Of a stretch of 36,205 nucleotides of DNA, positions 8,238 to 15,981 are shown one piece after another. The stretch lies in NCBI GenBank assembly GCA_016278615.1, contig JADQBM010000006.1, positions 1 through 36,205 on the forward strand, in the 5' to 3' direction. A model generated the notes under the pieces. It was not told the origin of the DNA and searched no databases. It saw only the letters and a list, made by a program, of their open reading frames with translations. Within the stretch, counting starts at the first letter, position 1, and each line of letters starts with the position of its first letter. The DNA comes from Clostridia bacterium. GTDB lineage: Bacteria; Bacillota; Clostridia; Peptostreptococcales; JAAYPU01. Position numbers and translations under genes: made by a program.

Positions 8238-9333
8238 TGAAATCATGAGCACTTTACGTCATATTGCTCCCGAAAAACTGGCTGAAGAGTGGGACAATAC
8301 AGGTATACAGCTTCTGTCAGGAAGCAATGATGTGGAACGTATTTTAGTGTGTTTAGAAATCAATGACAAGATTGTAGAAGAATCCATAAGCAATAACATT
8401 GATTTAATCGTTACACATCACCCCCTAATCTTCAGTTCTTTAAAAAAAGTCAGTCATGATAATTGGTTGGGAAATACAATCATTAAACTTTTGAAAGAGG
8501 ACATCAAAGTCTATTCAGCACATACGTCTTTTGACTCCACAACAGGGGGGAATAATGATTATTTAGCAGAGCTCTTGGGATTAAAAAGAATTGGCCCTCT
8601 GAAGGAACAATCTATTGAAAACTATTATAAGTTAGTGGTATATGTTCCAGAAGAAGGGTTGGATAAAGTAAAAGAAGCCATATGCCTTGCAGGAGCAGGA
8701 AGAATTAATAATTATAGTGACTGCACATTTTTCCAAAAGGGGACTGGTACCTTTTTACCCAATTCAAATGCAAACCCTTATATAGGTAAAGCAAATAAAA
8801 CCGAATATGTGAGTGAATATCGATTGGAAAGCATTGTGCCTGAGGGTAAATTGAATGGTGTTCTTTCTCACATGGTTTCAGCACACCCTTATGAAGAACC
8901 CGCATATGATGTTTTTAAACTCGAAAACAAAATCAATCCAACGAGCTTAGGGAGAACAGGAGAACTGGATCAAGATAAACCCCTTAAAGATATTTCTGCT
9001 TTGTTAAAGGAAAAATTAAACATAGAAGAACCCATATCGGTTATTGGAACATTAGATAGGCCCATTAAAAAAATCGGGATATGTACTGGAAGTGGTATGG
9101 ATTTAATACACAATGCAGTGGATAAAGGATGTCAGTTGTTTATCACAGGGGACGTGAAATATCATGATGCTCAAACCGCCCTTCAATTGGGGATCGCGCT
9201 CATAGATGCAAAGCACTTTCATACTGAAAAAATTTTTGTTCGTAATATGGCTGAAAAGTTGAAAGAAGTATTTAATGGGAGAGTGGAAATAATCGCATCT
9301 GAAGTGAATTTAAATCCTTTTCAATATCTATAA
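8221..9333 (+). CDS. Nif3-like dinuclear metal centre protein (DUF34)
   Basis: Member of the Nif3/DUF34 family (YqfO in Bacillus). The two halves of the Nif3 fold contain the metal-ligand motifs: THHPLIF near residue 62, HTSFDSTTGGNND near 101, and the C-terminal GDVKYHDA and DAKHFHTE segments near 318 and 336. Between them, at about residues 138-238, lies the CutA/PII-like insert domain (KLVVYVPEEGLDKV to HPYEEPAYDVF) of the long Gram-positive form. At 370 residues it is full length. GAGGAGG inside the end of trmK is its ribosome binding site. Biochemical role is unsettled; metal insertion or GTP cyclohydrolase-related functions have been proposed for the family. Confidence 0.93.
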   Translation: MSVSCDEIMSTLRHIAPEKLAEEWDNTGIQLLSGSNDVERILVCLEINDKIVEESISNNIDLIVTHHPLIFSSLKKVSHDNWLGNTIIKLLKEDIKVYSAHTSFDSTTGGNNDYLAELLGLKRIGPLKEQSIENYYKLVVYVPEEGLDKVKEAICLAGAGRINNYSDCTFFQKGTGTFLPNSNANPYIGKANKTEYVSEYRLESIVPEGKLNGVLSHMVSAHPYEEPAYDVFKLENKINPTSLGRTGELDQDKPLKDISALLKEKLNIEEPISVIGTLDRPIKKIGICTGSGMDLIHNAVDKGCQLFITGDVKYHDAQTALQLGIALIDAKHFHTEKIFVRNMAEKLKEVFNGRVEIIASEVNLNPFQYL

Positions 9334-9345
9334 GGGGATAGGGAT

Positions 9346-9507
9346 ACAGGTTATAGGTTACAGGGGACAGGGGACAGTTGGGAAAAACAAATATTTAAGA
9401 TATAAGGTAAATTTTATAATACAAAATCTTAAATTATAGAAAATGCATTACAAATTCAAAGAATTATCACCAACCATCAACTCCAAACGACGAACCACGA
9501 ACTTTGG
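9346..9507. repeat. Intergenic element E: two 7-bp-period arrays around an inverted repeat
   Basis: Immediately after the Nif3 gene, five 7-base units (ACAGGTT, ATAGGTT, ACAGGGG twice, ACAGTTG; 9346-9380) follow in perfect phase. Their complement (NNCCTGT) is the word of element A. The middle part has ATTTAAGAT and its exact complement. On the far side, ACCATCA, ACTCCAA, ACGACGA, ACCACGA, ACTTTGG (9473-9507) again keep a period of 7 with another word. No gene is seen in 9334-9560. Confidence 0.65.
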
Positions 9508-9532
9508 ACTATTTTTTGGATAACATTGCTTC

Positions 9533-9560
9533 TTGTATTGGGATTAAAATGTGATATACT
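9533..9560 (+). promoter_or_regulatory. Promoter of rnpB
   Basis: TTGTAT, a 16-base gap and TATACT place a start near 9567, right at the beginning of the predicted RNase P RNA. Sigma-A type. Confidence 0.7.
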
Positions 9561-9567
9561 ATCTTAA

Positions 9568-9912
9568 TGAGTAAGTCAGACAGCTGCGCGTATCCTTTTG
9601 GATATTCGAGGAAAGTCCGAGCTCCATAGGGCAAGGATGCTGGGTAACCCCCAGTGGAGGCAACTTTAAGGAAAGTGCAACAGAAAGATACCGCCCGGTA
9701 TTGCCGGGTAAGGATGAAAAGGTAAGGTAAGAGCTTACCAGCAGCCTGGTGACTGGCTGGCTATGTAAACCCCATCCGGAGCAAGACCAAGTAGGGCATG
9801 AAAGGCAGTTGCCCGCTGCCGCCCAATTGGTAGGTCGCTTGAGCCTATTGGCAACAATAGGCCTAGATAGATGGCTGTCAAATACAGAACTCGGCTTATA
9901 GGCTTACTCATT
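9568..9912 (+). ncRNA. rnpB: RNase P RNA
   Basis: Catalytic RNA of RNase P, which matures tRNA 5' ends. The conserved core is clear: GAGGAAAGTCC near 9608, the AAAGTGCAACAGAAAGATACCGCC-type segment around 9674-9694, and AGATAGATGGCTG with ACAGAACTCGGCTTA near the 3' end. The 5' end (GAGTAAG) pairs with the 3' end (GGCTTACTC) to form helix P1. Length of about 345 nt fits. Ends are approximate by a few bases. Confidence 0.97.
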
Positions 9913-9974
9913 ACATATATTTTACAAAATTAACCAATTAATCAGAAAATTCAAAAAAATATTTATTTATTCAC

Positions 9975-10003
9975 TTGACAAGTTCAGACAAAGGAAATAC
10001 AAT
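9975..10003 (+). promoter_or_regulatory. Promoter of the riboswitch-controlled pilus operon
   Basis: TTGACA (perfect -35), a 17-base gap and TACAAT. Transcription would start near 10010 and produce a leader of about 245 nt holding the c-di-GMP aptamer and a terminator before the first gene. Confidence 0.85.
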
Positions 10004-10032
10004 GAAAATAATTAAATAGGATATTAATATAA

Positions 10033-10116
10033 AACCGATACTGGCAAACTTGCTGAAAGGCAAGGACGCAAAATCACAGGCCTAAGGTCAAATTGACTAG
10101 GGTGGCTGGGTCATCG
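10033..10116 (+). promoter_or_regulatory. c-di-GMP-I (GEMM-I) riboswitch aptamer
   Basis: The aptamer has the family layout: a closing stem (CGAT 10036-10039 with ATCG 10113-10116), the GGCAAAC segment, a hairpin CTTGCT-GAAA-GGCAAG (10049-10064) with the conserved GAAA tetraloop, the invariant GGACGCAAA segment (10064-10072), and the second hairpin with GGCCTAAG serving as tetraloop receptor side and GGTC/GACT pairing, ending GGTGGCTGGG. It binds the second messenger c-di-GMP. It controls the downstream Tad/Flp pilus operon, probably through the terminator at 10199-10237. AACCGATA (10033-10040) can alternatively pair with TATCGGTT in that terminator. Confidence 0.93.
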
Positions 10117-10198
10117 AAGTTTTATTTTATTTTGTAAATAATGTTTAAAATATTATAGTTTTTTTATTATTTTATTTTTAATATTATTTTACGTATGG

Positions 10199-10237
10199 AA
10201 TAGCTTTAATCAATTATCGGTTAGGCTATTTTTTTAT
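10199..10237 (+). terminator. Riboswitch expression-platform terminator
   Basis: AATAGCTT and AGGCTATT form an 8-bp stem (one G-U pair), extended by AA/TT across a bulge, followed by a T-run, ending about 18 bases before the first pilus-operon gene. The terminator loop and upper stem include TATCGGTT (10215-10222), fully complementary to the 5' closing strand of the c-di-GMP aptamer, so the two structures compete. Inferred logic: ligand stabilises the aptamer stem, releases the terminator and switches transcription off. Confidence 0.75.
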
Positions 10238-10255
10238 TTTATAAGGGGTGGTAAA

Positions 10256-10789
10256 ATGCAAAGAATTATGAGGAACACACTGATATTGTTACTGTCCATG
10301 ATTATTTGTGTGACCCTTCAATCAAAAAATACTTATGGAATCTCAGATGATCCTTCTAAGAAGTATTCTGAAAGAGAAATGATTATTCTAAAGACCATAG
10401 GAGCTGAAATTGAAGATGAATATAAAATGGCCACGGCAATATCTGTTGAAAAAATCGTCTCTAATACTTTAAGTTTCAAATTTGATACCCCGCCCATCAT
10501 TTACGATGACCGAACACTGATACCTGTAAGAGCTGTGACAGAAAGCTTAGGTGCAAGTGTTGGGTGGTATCCCAAAGAAAAGAAGGTGTCTATTATAAAG
10601 GATTCCATTACTATAAATCTTTATATAGACAACAACAAAGTGACTGTAAACGATAAAGAAAAGAAAATTGATGTTCCAGCAAAGTTATTAAATAGCAGAA
10701 CTTATGTACCCCTTAGATTTGTAGTTGAGGAGTTTGGGCTGGATATTCAATATGATTCTAAAACCGGTGTTATCACGCTTGGAAATTAG
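10256..10789 (+). CDS. Exported copper amine oxidase N-terminal-like (stalk domain) protein
   Basis: A 177-residue protein with a signal peptide (about residues 1-29: MQRIMRN then a hydrophobic stretch) and a C-terminal stalk domain of the copper amine oxidase N-terminal type (about 80-177), showing the repeated motif RTLIPVRAVTESLGA and RTYVPLRFVVEEFG. In Firmicutes this domain is a common non-catalytic module of surface proteins. The middle segment (30-78) has no recognisable domain. ATG 10256 is preceded by AAGGGGTGG. It is the first gene after the c-di-GMP riboswitch and the leader terminator, so it is probably the most directly controlled; a role at the cell surface with the Flp pilus is inferred only from position. 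Confidence 0.85.
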   Translation: MQRIMRNTLILLLSMIICVTLQSKNTYGISDDPSKKYSEREMIILKTIGAEIEDEYKMATAISVEKIVSNTLSFKFDTPPIIYDDRTLIPVRAVTESLGASVGWYPKEKKVSIIKDSITINLYIDNNKVTVNDKEKKIDVPAKLLNSRTYVPLRFVVEEFGLDIQYDSKTGVITLGN

Positions 10790-10792
10790 GAG

Positions 10793-10963
10793 GTGAATGC
10801 CATTGATTTTTTCAAGATTAGAGAAAAAACAAAATCAAAAGGGCAGTCCGTAGTAGAATATGCACTGATCTTAGGAGGAATTGTTTTTCTTGTGATACTG
10901 GCAATACATACTTTTGGTGATACATTAAAAAGTTATTACGACGTTATCATTTCAAACATTTAA
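10793..10963 (+). CDS. Short Flp-type prepilin (about 53-56 residues)
   Basis: The frame reads KSKGQSVVEYALILGG followed by a hydrophobic helix ending near DTLKSYYDVIISNI. This is a class III (Flp) prepilin pattern: a short basic leader, a G/Q cleavage site, Glu at position +5 of the mature protein and Tyr after it. It lies between the stalk protein and the second Flp pilin. The start is unusual: GTG 10793 overlaps its own Shine-Dalgarno AGGAGGTGA (10788-10796), while ATT 10802 in the same frame has an ideal gap; the nearby ATG 10797 and TTG 10803 are in a different frame that stops quickly. Initiation at the rare AUU is therefore possible. Function: minor or alternative Flp pilin (inferred). 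Confidence 0.75.
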   Translation: MNAIDFFKIREKTKSKGQSVVEYALILGGIVFLVILAIHTFGDTLKSYYDVIISNI

Positions 10964-10992
10964 CAATAAATAAAAACAAGGAGGAACAAAAA

Positions 10993-11184
10993 ATGTTGAT
11001 GTATTTTATGAACCAAATTAAATCTTTAATTTCAAATGAAAGAGGACAAGGCATGGTCGAGTATGCTCTGATTATTTCAGGAATTGCTATTGTAGTATTT
11101 GTAGTCTTTGGTGCTTTAAGCGGTCAGCTCACGACTACTTTCAATACCATTATTACTAAGCTTGGCGGAACTCCAACTCCATAA
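10993..11184 (+). CDS. flp: Flp family type IVb pilin
   Basis: A 63-residue prepilin. The leader is 18 residues ending in NERG; cleavage between G18 and Q19 would expose QGMVEYALII with Glu at +5, the standard Flp signature, followed by one hydrophobic helix (about 22-48) and a small Thr/Gly-rich tail. Flp pilins are cut by a TadV-type peptidase and assembled by the TadA/B/C machinery into thin adhesive pili. GGAGG lies 7 bases before ATG 10993. This is probably the main structural pilin, because its start signals are the best of the small pilin genes. No prepilin peptidase gene is present in the window. Confidence 0.93.
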   Translation: MLMYFMNQIKSLISNERGQGMVEYALIISGIAIVVFVVFGALSGQLTTTFNTIITKLGGTPTP

Positions 11185-11253
11185 GTCAATCGTTATTTCA
11201 ATGTCCATAAAGTGTTATAGGCAAATATCATCTTAAAAAAAGGAGGAAGTACT

Positions 11254-11655
11254 ATGGCGCTGATTAATAAAATAAACAAAAATTCAAAAGGGCAATCTAT
11301 AGTAGAATTAGCCCTTGTACTTCCTTTAATACTTTTTTTAATCATGGGCATGATTGATTTTGGAAGAATTATGAATGCTTATCTCATCACAAATCAAGCT
11401 TCAAGAGAGGGGGTAAGACAAGCTGCAGTGGGTAAAACAGATACAGAAATTATTTATGCAGTGAACCATACTGCAGCTTCTCTTGATTCTTCGATCCTTA
11501 GCATTCTTATAGAACCTCATGAATCTCTGAGACATAGAGGAACTGAAACACAAGTGGCCATTACTTATGAAGTTGAAATTATAACACCAATGATGAGCCA
11601 AATTATTTCAAATCCTTTTGTTATTGAAACCAGCACAAGGATGAGGGTTGAGTAA
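11254..11655 (+). CDS. TadE-like minor pilin
   Basis: A 133-residue TadE-family pseudopilin. The N-terminus has KGQSIVELALVLPLILF with the G13/Q14 processing site and Glu18 (+5), followed by the family motif MIDFGRIMNAY near residues 37-47. The rest is a small periplasm/exterior-facing domain ending at a cluster of Thr. TadE and TadF/G proteins are processed like Flp and needed for pilus assembly. ATG 11254 follows AGGAGG. The next gene follows after 14 bases. Confidence 0.92.
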   Translation: MALINKINKNSKGQSIVELALVLPLILFLIMGMIDFGRIMNAYLITNQASREGVRQAAVGKTDTEIIYAVNHTAASLDSSILSILIEPHESLRHRGTETQVAITYEVEIITPMMSQIISNPFVIETSTRMRVE

Positions 11656-11669
11656 AAGAAGGTGTAAAG

Positions 11670-12593
11670 ATGAAAAGTTTACTCTCTAATCAAAAAGGAT
11701 CCGCTTTGCTAATTGTAACCATTGGAATGACTATCATTTTAGGGACTGTTGCTTTGGTAACGGATGTGGGACTTGCTTTAATAGAAAAGAATAAATTAAA
11801 AAACACAGCAGATTCTGCCGCTTTGGCTGGAGCATTAGAGCTACCCCAATATCCCAATAAAGCAAGAGAAATCGCATTATCTTATGTGGAGAAAAATGGA
11901 TTCCCAAGAGAAATTGCTCAGGTTTCTATCACAGACGATAATCATGGTATTCAATTGATTTTAGAAAATGATATGGATTTTATATTCGCAAAGGTGTTAG
12001 GCTTTACAAGCACAGAATTAAATGTGACTTCAAAGGCAGTCCTGGGATCCGTTACAGAAGTATATAAAGGCATTCGCCCTTTTGCAGTTGAACAGCAATC
12101 ATTTTCTTATGGACAACAAGTGGTTCTGAAAAATGGAGGTGGAGACGGATACCATGGGAATTACGGTGCTCTTGAATTAGGTGGGACAGGTGCCAGTGTC
12201 TATGAAAATAATATCAAAAATGGGTATATAGGAACTATGAGTGTGGGGGATTTCATTGATACAGAGCCTGGGAATATGGCAGGACCCACATTAGACGGTG
12301 TGGATTACATTATTAATGGGGTTGAAGATATTCTTGATGGAGATTACAGTACATTTGATAATTACGCACCAGATTCAAGAAGACTCTGGACGATTCCCGT
12401 AGTGGATTATTTAGATTATGATGGAAGGTCTACAGTGGAGATCGTAGGGTTCGCACTTTTCTTTTTAGAAGATGCAGAGAAGGTGTCAGGACAAGCAGAA
12501 ATAACAGGAAGGTTTATTGAGTTGGTTACCAATGGGAATATTTCTCAAAGCCAGACCCATTATGGGCTATATGGAATTAAACTGGTTCAATAG
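11670..12593 (+). CDS. TadG-like pilus assembly protein
   Basis: 307 residues. The N-terminus has a leader ending QKGSALLIVTIGMTIILG and a TadG-type continuation (TDVGLALIEKNKL, then NTADSAALAGALELP at about residues 46-60) that is typical of the Flp-pilus TadG N-terminal domain. The remaining exterior part (about 120-307) has no von Willebrand A motif that I can see and is rich in Gly/Asp/Asn (GGGDGYHGNYG, DGVDYIINGVEDILDG). It begins 14 bases after TadE, ATG 11670 following AAGGTG, and ends directly before CpaB. Function is inferred from the N-terminal region and the operon. Confidence 0.85.
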   Translation: MKSLLSNQKGSALLIVTIGMTIILGTVALVTDVGLALIEKNKLKNTADSAALAGALELPQYPNKAREIALSYVEKNGFPREIAQVSITDDNHGIQLILENDMDFIFAKVLGFTSTELNVTSKAVLGSVTEVYKGIRPFAVEQQSFSYGQQVVLKNGGGDGYHGNYGALELGGTGASVYENNIKNGYIGTMSVGDFIDTEPGNMAGPTLDGVDYIINGVEDILDGDYSTFDNYAPDSRRLWTIPVVDYLDYDGRSTVEIVGFALFFLEDAEKVSGQAEITGRFIELVTNGNISQSQTHYGLYGIKLVQ

Positions 12594-12607
12594 TAGTGGA
12601 GGTACCT

Positions 12608-13360
12608 ATGAAAAGTTTGAATAAAAAAATATTCTTTTTTGCTATTATCGTTTCATTGATAACTGCCTATTTGGCCTATGATTATCTCAATAAGCTTCAA
12701 CAAGGAAGTTCCGTCATGAAAACCAAAACAATGTTGATTGCTTCTCAGGATATAATGCCAGGGGAGAAAATCTCTAAAAATATGATTACAGATATTGAAG
12801 TTCCTGAGGAGAGTTATTCTCCAATGGGTATACATAACATCAATGAGCTTACAGAAAAAGTCGCAAAAGAGAAAATATTAAAAGGGGAGATTATCCCCCA
12901 TGAAAGATTGTTGCAAGAAGGGGAAACACAACTCCCATTTTTAATCCCTGATGGCAAACGTGCCCTTTCCCTTGCTATTGATGAATTCAGTGGCGTTGCA
13001 GATTTAGTCAAACCCAATGACTTTATTGACATTTATATAACAGTAGAAGAAGAGATAATTGACATGCAGGACAGTAAAATTGTGCATCCTAAGACATCAA
13101 TTCTGCTACTTCAAAACATTCAAGTCATGGCTATAAGTAAAGAAGTAATGAAATCAGAGGATGAAAGGGAAGTGCCGGCGAAATATGCCGTCACAGTAGC
13201 TGTAGACCCTTCCGATGGAGAAAAATTGGTATTAGGTGAAGAAATGGGAAATATTAAAATAGCGTTAAGGGGTATAGGAGATGAATCCATCTATTTTACG
13301 CCAGGCGTTGTCAGAGAAGATTTAGTAACAGAAAAAGGACAAGTCGTTATTTATAAGTAA
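12608..13360 (+). CDS. cpaB: Flp pilus assembly protein CpaB (SAF domain)
   Basis: 250 residues: one N-terminal membrane anchor (about 6-24), an SAF domain (about 36-105) with the family pattern ASQDIMPGEKISKNMITDIEVP, and an RcpC/CpaB C-terminal domain (GKRALSLAIDEFSGVADLVKPNDFIDI and YAVTVAVDPSDGEKLVLGEE). In diderms CpaB works with the secretin; in Gram-positives its role in the envelope is unclear. GGAGG at 12598-12602 fits ATG 12608; the GTG 12 bases upstream would overlap that site and is not used. It follows the TadG-like gene with a 14-base gap. Confidence 0.92.
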   Translation: MKSLNKKIFFFAIIVSLITAYLAYDYLNKLQQGSSVMKTKTMLIASQDIMPGEKISKNMITDIEVPEESYSPMGIHNINELTEKVAKEKILKGEIIPHERLLQEGETQLPFLIPDGKRALSLAIDEFSGVADLVKPNDFIDIYITVEEEIIDMQDSKIVHPKTSILLLQNIQVMAISKEVMKSEDEREVPAKYAVTVAVDPSDGEKLVLGEEMGNIKIALRGIGDESIYFTPGVVREDLVTEKGQVVIYK

Positions 13361-13376
13361 TTGAGGTGAATTTCAG

Positions 13377-14528
13377 TTGGATAAAATCAAGATATTGATT
13401 GCCGATAACAGAAGAGACACACGGGAACTTATTAAAACTTATCTATCGAAAGATCGGTTGATTAAAGTAATTGGTGAAGCAGAAAATGGAAAGAAAGCAC
13501 TGGAACTTTCTATGGAGCTTAAACCAGATATTTTATTGATTTATTACAATATGATTGAAATAGATGGGTATGAAGTTACAGAAAAAGTCACTTCAGAGTT
13601 AAGGGATACTGTTGTAATCATGACTTCGGAAAATGATGATATCAGCTTGGTAAAAAAAGCCATGTTTCATGGCGCCAAGGAATATGTGGTCACACCATTT
13701 TTGCAAGATACATTAGTGGAAACAATTCGATCTGTCTATGAAAAGGAATTTTTGAAAAAAGCAAATCACGAAGTGATTAATTCTAAAGGAACACACAACG
13801 ACAACAAATGTAAAATCATCAGTGTTTTCAGCACAAAAGGAGGTGTGGGAAAATCGACAATTGCTATTAATACCGCATTGGCGCTGACAAAACAGACCCA
13901 AGAAAAAGTGGCTATAATGGATTTAGACCTTCAATTTGGTGATGTGTTGTTAATGGTAAATAAAGAGCCCGTCACTTCCATCATAGACTTTATTAATCAG
14001 TGCGATGAGTATACCCTGGATAACCTTAAATTATTTATGCATGATTATAAAGGCGTTTCCATATTAGCCTCTCCCGTAAGTCCTGAGTTTGCTGAATATA
14101 TATCAGAAGAACATATCGTAGAAATCATTAATTTATTGAAACAGGAATTTAGATATATTGTAATTGACAACCCTAATAATTTTGATGAAACCACTTTATC
14201 CGCTTTGGATGCATCGGACACCATTCTTTTAATTTCCACAATGGATATCGTGTCCATTAAAAATGTAAAAGTGGGCATGGGTGTTTTAAATTCCATTGGT
14301 TATAACGACGAAAAAGTAAAATTGGTTATTAATAAAGCCAATGAAAAATTTGGAATAAAGCTTAAGGATTTAAAGACTGTTTTTGACAAAAATATTTGTC
14401 AGGTTATCATTGAGGACGTGAAAACAGTTGTTACTTCAATAAATAAAGGGACACCTTTGGTTTTAGGGTTCAGCAGTAGTAAAATATCAAAATGTATCTA
14501 TAAATTAGCAGAGCAATTAAAAAAGTAA
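13377..14528 (+). CDS. CpaE/TadZ: pseudo-receiver fused to a ParA/MinD-type ATPase
   Basis: 383 residues. Residues 4-120 have the fold pattern of a response-regulator receiver, but the phosphoacceptor position is Tyr56 (PDILLIYYNM) and the conserved Lys is Thr106 (VVTPF), while the switch Thr83 remains; it therefore cannot be phosphorylated in the usual way. Residues 145-383 are a MinD/ParA-type ATPase with deviant Walker A STKGGVGKST (K159) and VAIMDLDLQFGD. TadZ/CpaE proteins place the Tad machine, usually at a pole. The start is TTG 13377 with GAGGTGA 7 bases upstream. It follows cpaB by 16 bases and precedes the pilus ATPase. Confidence 0.9.
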   Translation: MDKIKILIADNRRDTRELIKTYLSKDRLIKVIGEAENGKKALELSMELKPDILLIYYNMIEIDGYEVTEKVTSELRDTVVIMTSENDDISLVKKAMFHGAKEYVVTPFLQDTLVETIRSVYEKEFLKKANHEVINSKGTHNDNKCKIISVFSTKGGVGKSTIAINTALALTKQTQEKVAIMDLDLQFGDVLLMVNKEPVTSIIDFINQCDEYTLDNLKLFMHDYKGVSILASPVSPEFAEYISEEHIVEIINLLKQEFRYIVIDNPNNFDETTLSALDASDTILLISTMDIVSIKNVKVGMGVLNSIGYNDEKVKLVINKANEKFGIKLKDLKTVFDKNICQVIIEDVKTVVTSINKGTPLVLGFSSSKISKCIYKLAEQLKK

Positions 14529-14607
14529 TCATTACCATTCAAAGAAAAACCATTAAGATTTCTTTTTATCACCAAATTCTTGATTGAGATGGAAGAGGGA
14601 TGAGGAT

Positions 14608-15939
14608 ATGTCATTAAAAGATCGATTGGAAAAAGATAAAATAGAAAGCAATCATGTAATCAAAAAAAATGACATTCACGATAACTCCAATGAGGCATTA
14701 AAGAATAAGATTCAAAACAAAATCATTCAGGAATTATCTGTTGATTATAAAAAGGCCAATGAAAAATATGATGAATTAAAAGACAACATCGAAAAGCTCT
14801 CTGAAGAGATGCTAAAAGATGAAAAAATTACACTAACTTCTAAAGAAAAGGAAAAAATCATCTCAGAAATTTTAGATGAAATTATTGGATTTGGACCCAT
14901 TTCACCTTTTTTAAGGGACAAAGATGTAACTGAAATCATGGTTAATGGGTGTTCTCAAATCTATGTTGAGAAAAATGGAAAATTAATAAAAACCAATAAA
15001 AAATTCAAGGACAATACACATGTATATCATGTTATTGATAAAATTGTAGCCCCATTAGGGAGAAGAATAGATGAAAGTTCTCCTATGGTAGATGCAAGAC
15101 TTCCCAATGGGTCTAGAGTCAATGCCATTATTCCTCCTCTTTCACTTAAGGGTCCCTCATTAACCATTAGGAAATTTTCAGAAGATCCTTTTGGTATAAC
15201 TGATCTTGTAGGCTTTGGGACCCTAACTTCTCAAATGGCGGAATTTATAAAAGCTTGTGTTCAAGGTCGATTAAATGTTGTTGTATCAGGAGGAACAGGT
15301 AGTGGAAAAACCACAACTCTTAATGTACTTTCTTCTTTTATTCCACATAATGAAAGAATTGTCACCATTGAAGATGCAGCAGAACTTCAATTGCCGCAAG
15401 AACATGTGGTGAGCTTAGAAACACGACCTCCAAATGTAGAAAACAAAGGTGAAATTACCATTAGAGATTTGGTTAGAAATAGCCTTAGAATGCGACCAGA
15501 CAGAATTATTGTTGGAGAGGTTCGTTCTGGAGAAGCTTTGGACATGCTTCAGGCTATGAATACAGGCCATGATGGTTCATTAACAACAGGACATGCCAAT
15601 TCTCCTCGAGACATGCTGTCAAGGCTTGAAACAATGGTTCTCATGGCAGGAATGGAGCTTCCCATCAAAGCCATTCGCGAGCAGATCGCCTCCGCTGTTA
15701 ATCTCATTGTACAGCAATCCAGATTAAGAGATGGCAGCAGAAAGATTACCTATATCACTGAAGTACAGGGTATGGAGGGAGATGTGATTATTTTACAAGA
15801 CATTTTTAAATTTCATCAATATGGATTAGATAATAAAGGTAGGGTCATAGGAGAGTTTAAATTTACAGGCATAAAACCTAGTTTTATTGAAAATCTTGTA
15901 TCAAAGGGCATATCCATTCCAACGGGCTTGTTTATTTAA
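14608..15939 (+). CDS. cpaF: Tad pilus assembly ATPase CpaF/TadA
   Basis: 443-residue secretion ATPase of the GspE/VirB11 superfamily, which powers Flp pilus assembly from the cytoplasm. Residues 1-90 are a charged helical N-terminal region. The ATPase part shows VTEIMVNGCSQIYVEKNGK (about 108-126), Walker A GGTGSGKTT (K234), the Asp box IVTIEDAAELQL, Walker B-region DRIIVGEVRSGEALDMLQAMNTGH and the His box LTTGHANS. ATG 14608 follows GAGGGATGAGG; a TTG at 14584 extends the frame but has no site. A gap of 79 bases separates it from the TadZ gene; no convincing promoter is seen in it. Confidence 0.95.
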   Translation: MSLKDRLEKDKIESNHVIKKNDIHDNSNEALKNKIQNKIIQELSVDYKKANEKYDELKDNIEKLSEEMLKDEKITLTSKEKEKIISEILDEIIGFGPISPFLRDKDVTEIMVNGCSQIYVEKNGKLIKTNKKFKDNTHVYHVIDKIVAPLGRRIDESSPMVDARLPNGSRVNAIIPPLSLKGPSLTIRKFSEDPFGITDLVGFGTLTSQMAEFIKACVQGRLNVVVSGGTGSGKTTTLNVLSSFIPHNERIVTIEDAAELQLPQEHVVSLETRPPNVENKGEITIRDLVRNSLRMRPDRIIVGEVRSGEALDMLQAMNTGHDGSLTTGHANSPRDMLSRLETMVLMAGMELPIKAIREQIASAVNLIVQQSRLRDGSRKITYITEVQGMEGDVIILQDIFKFHQYGLDNKGRVIGEFKFTGIKPSFIENLVSKGISIPTGLFI

Positions 15940-15981
15940 GAGACACGTATGGAATTTTGAATAAAATGGAGGAAGCCAAAC

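Noticed and set aside
14529-14607. Internal promoter or attenuator between the TadZ and CpaF genes
   Set aside because: Only a weak AAAGAAA/TTTCTTT pairing and no clear -10/-35 pair; the gap is small and the operon reads on.
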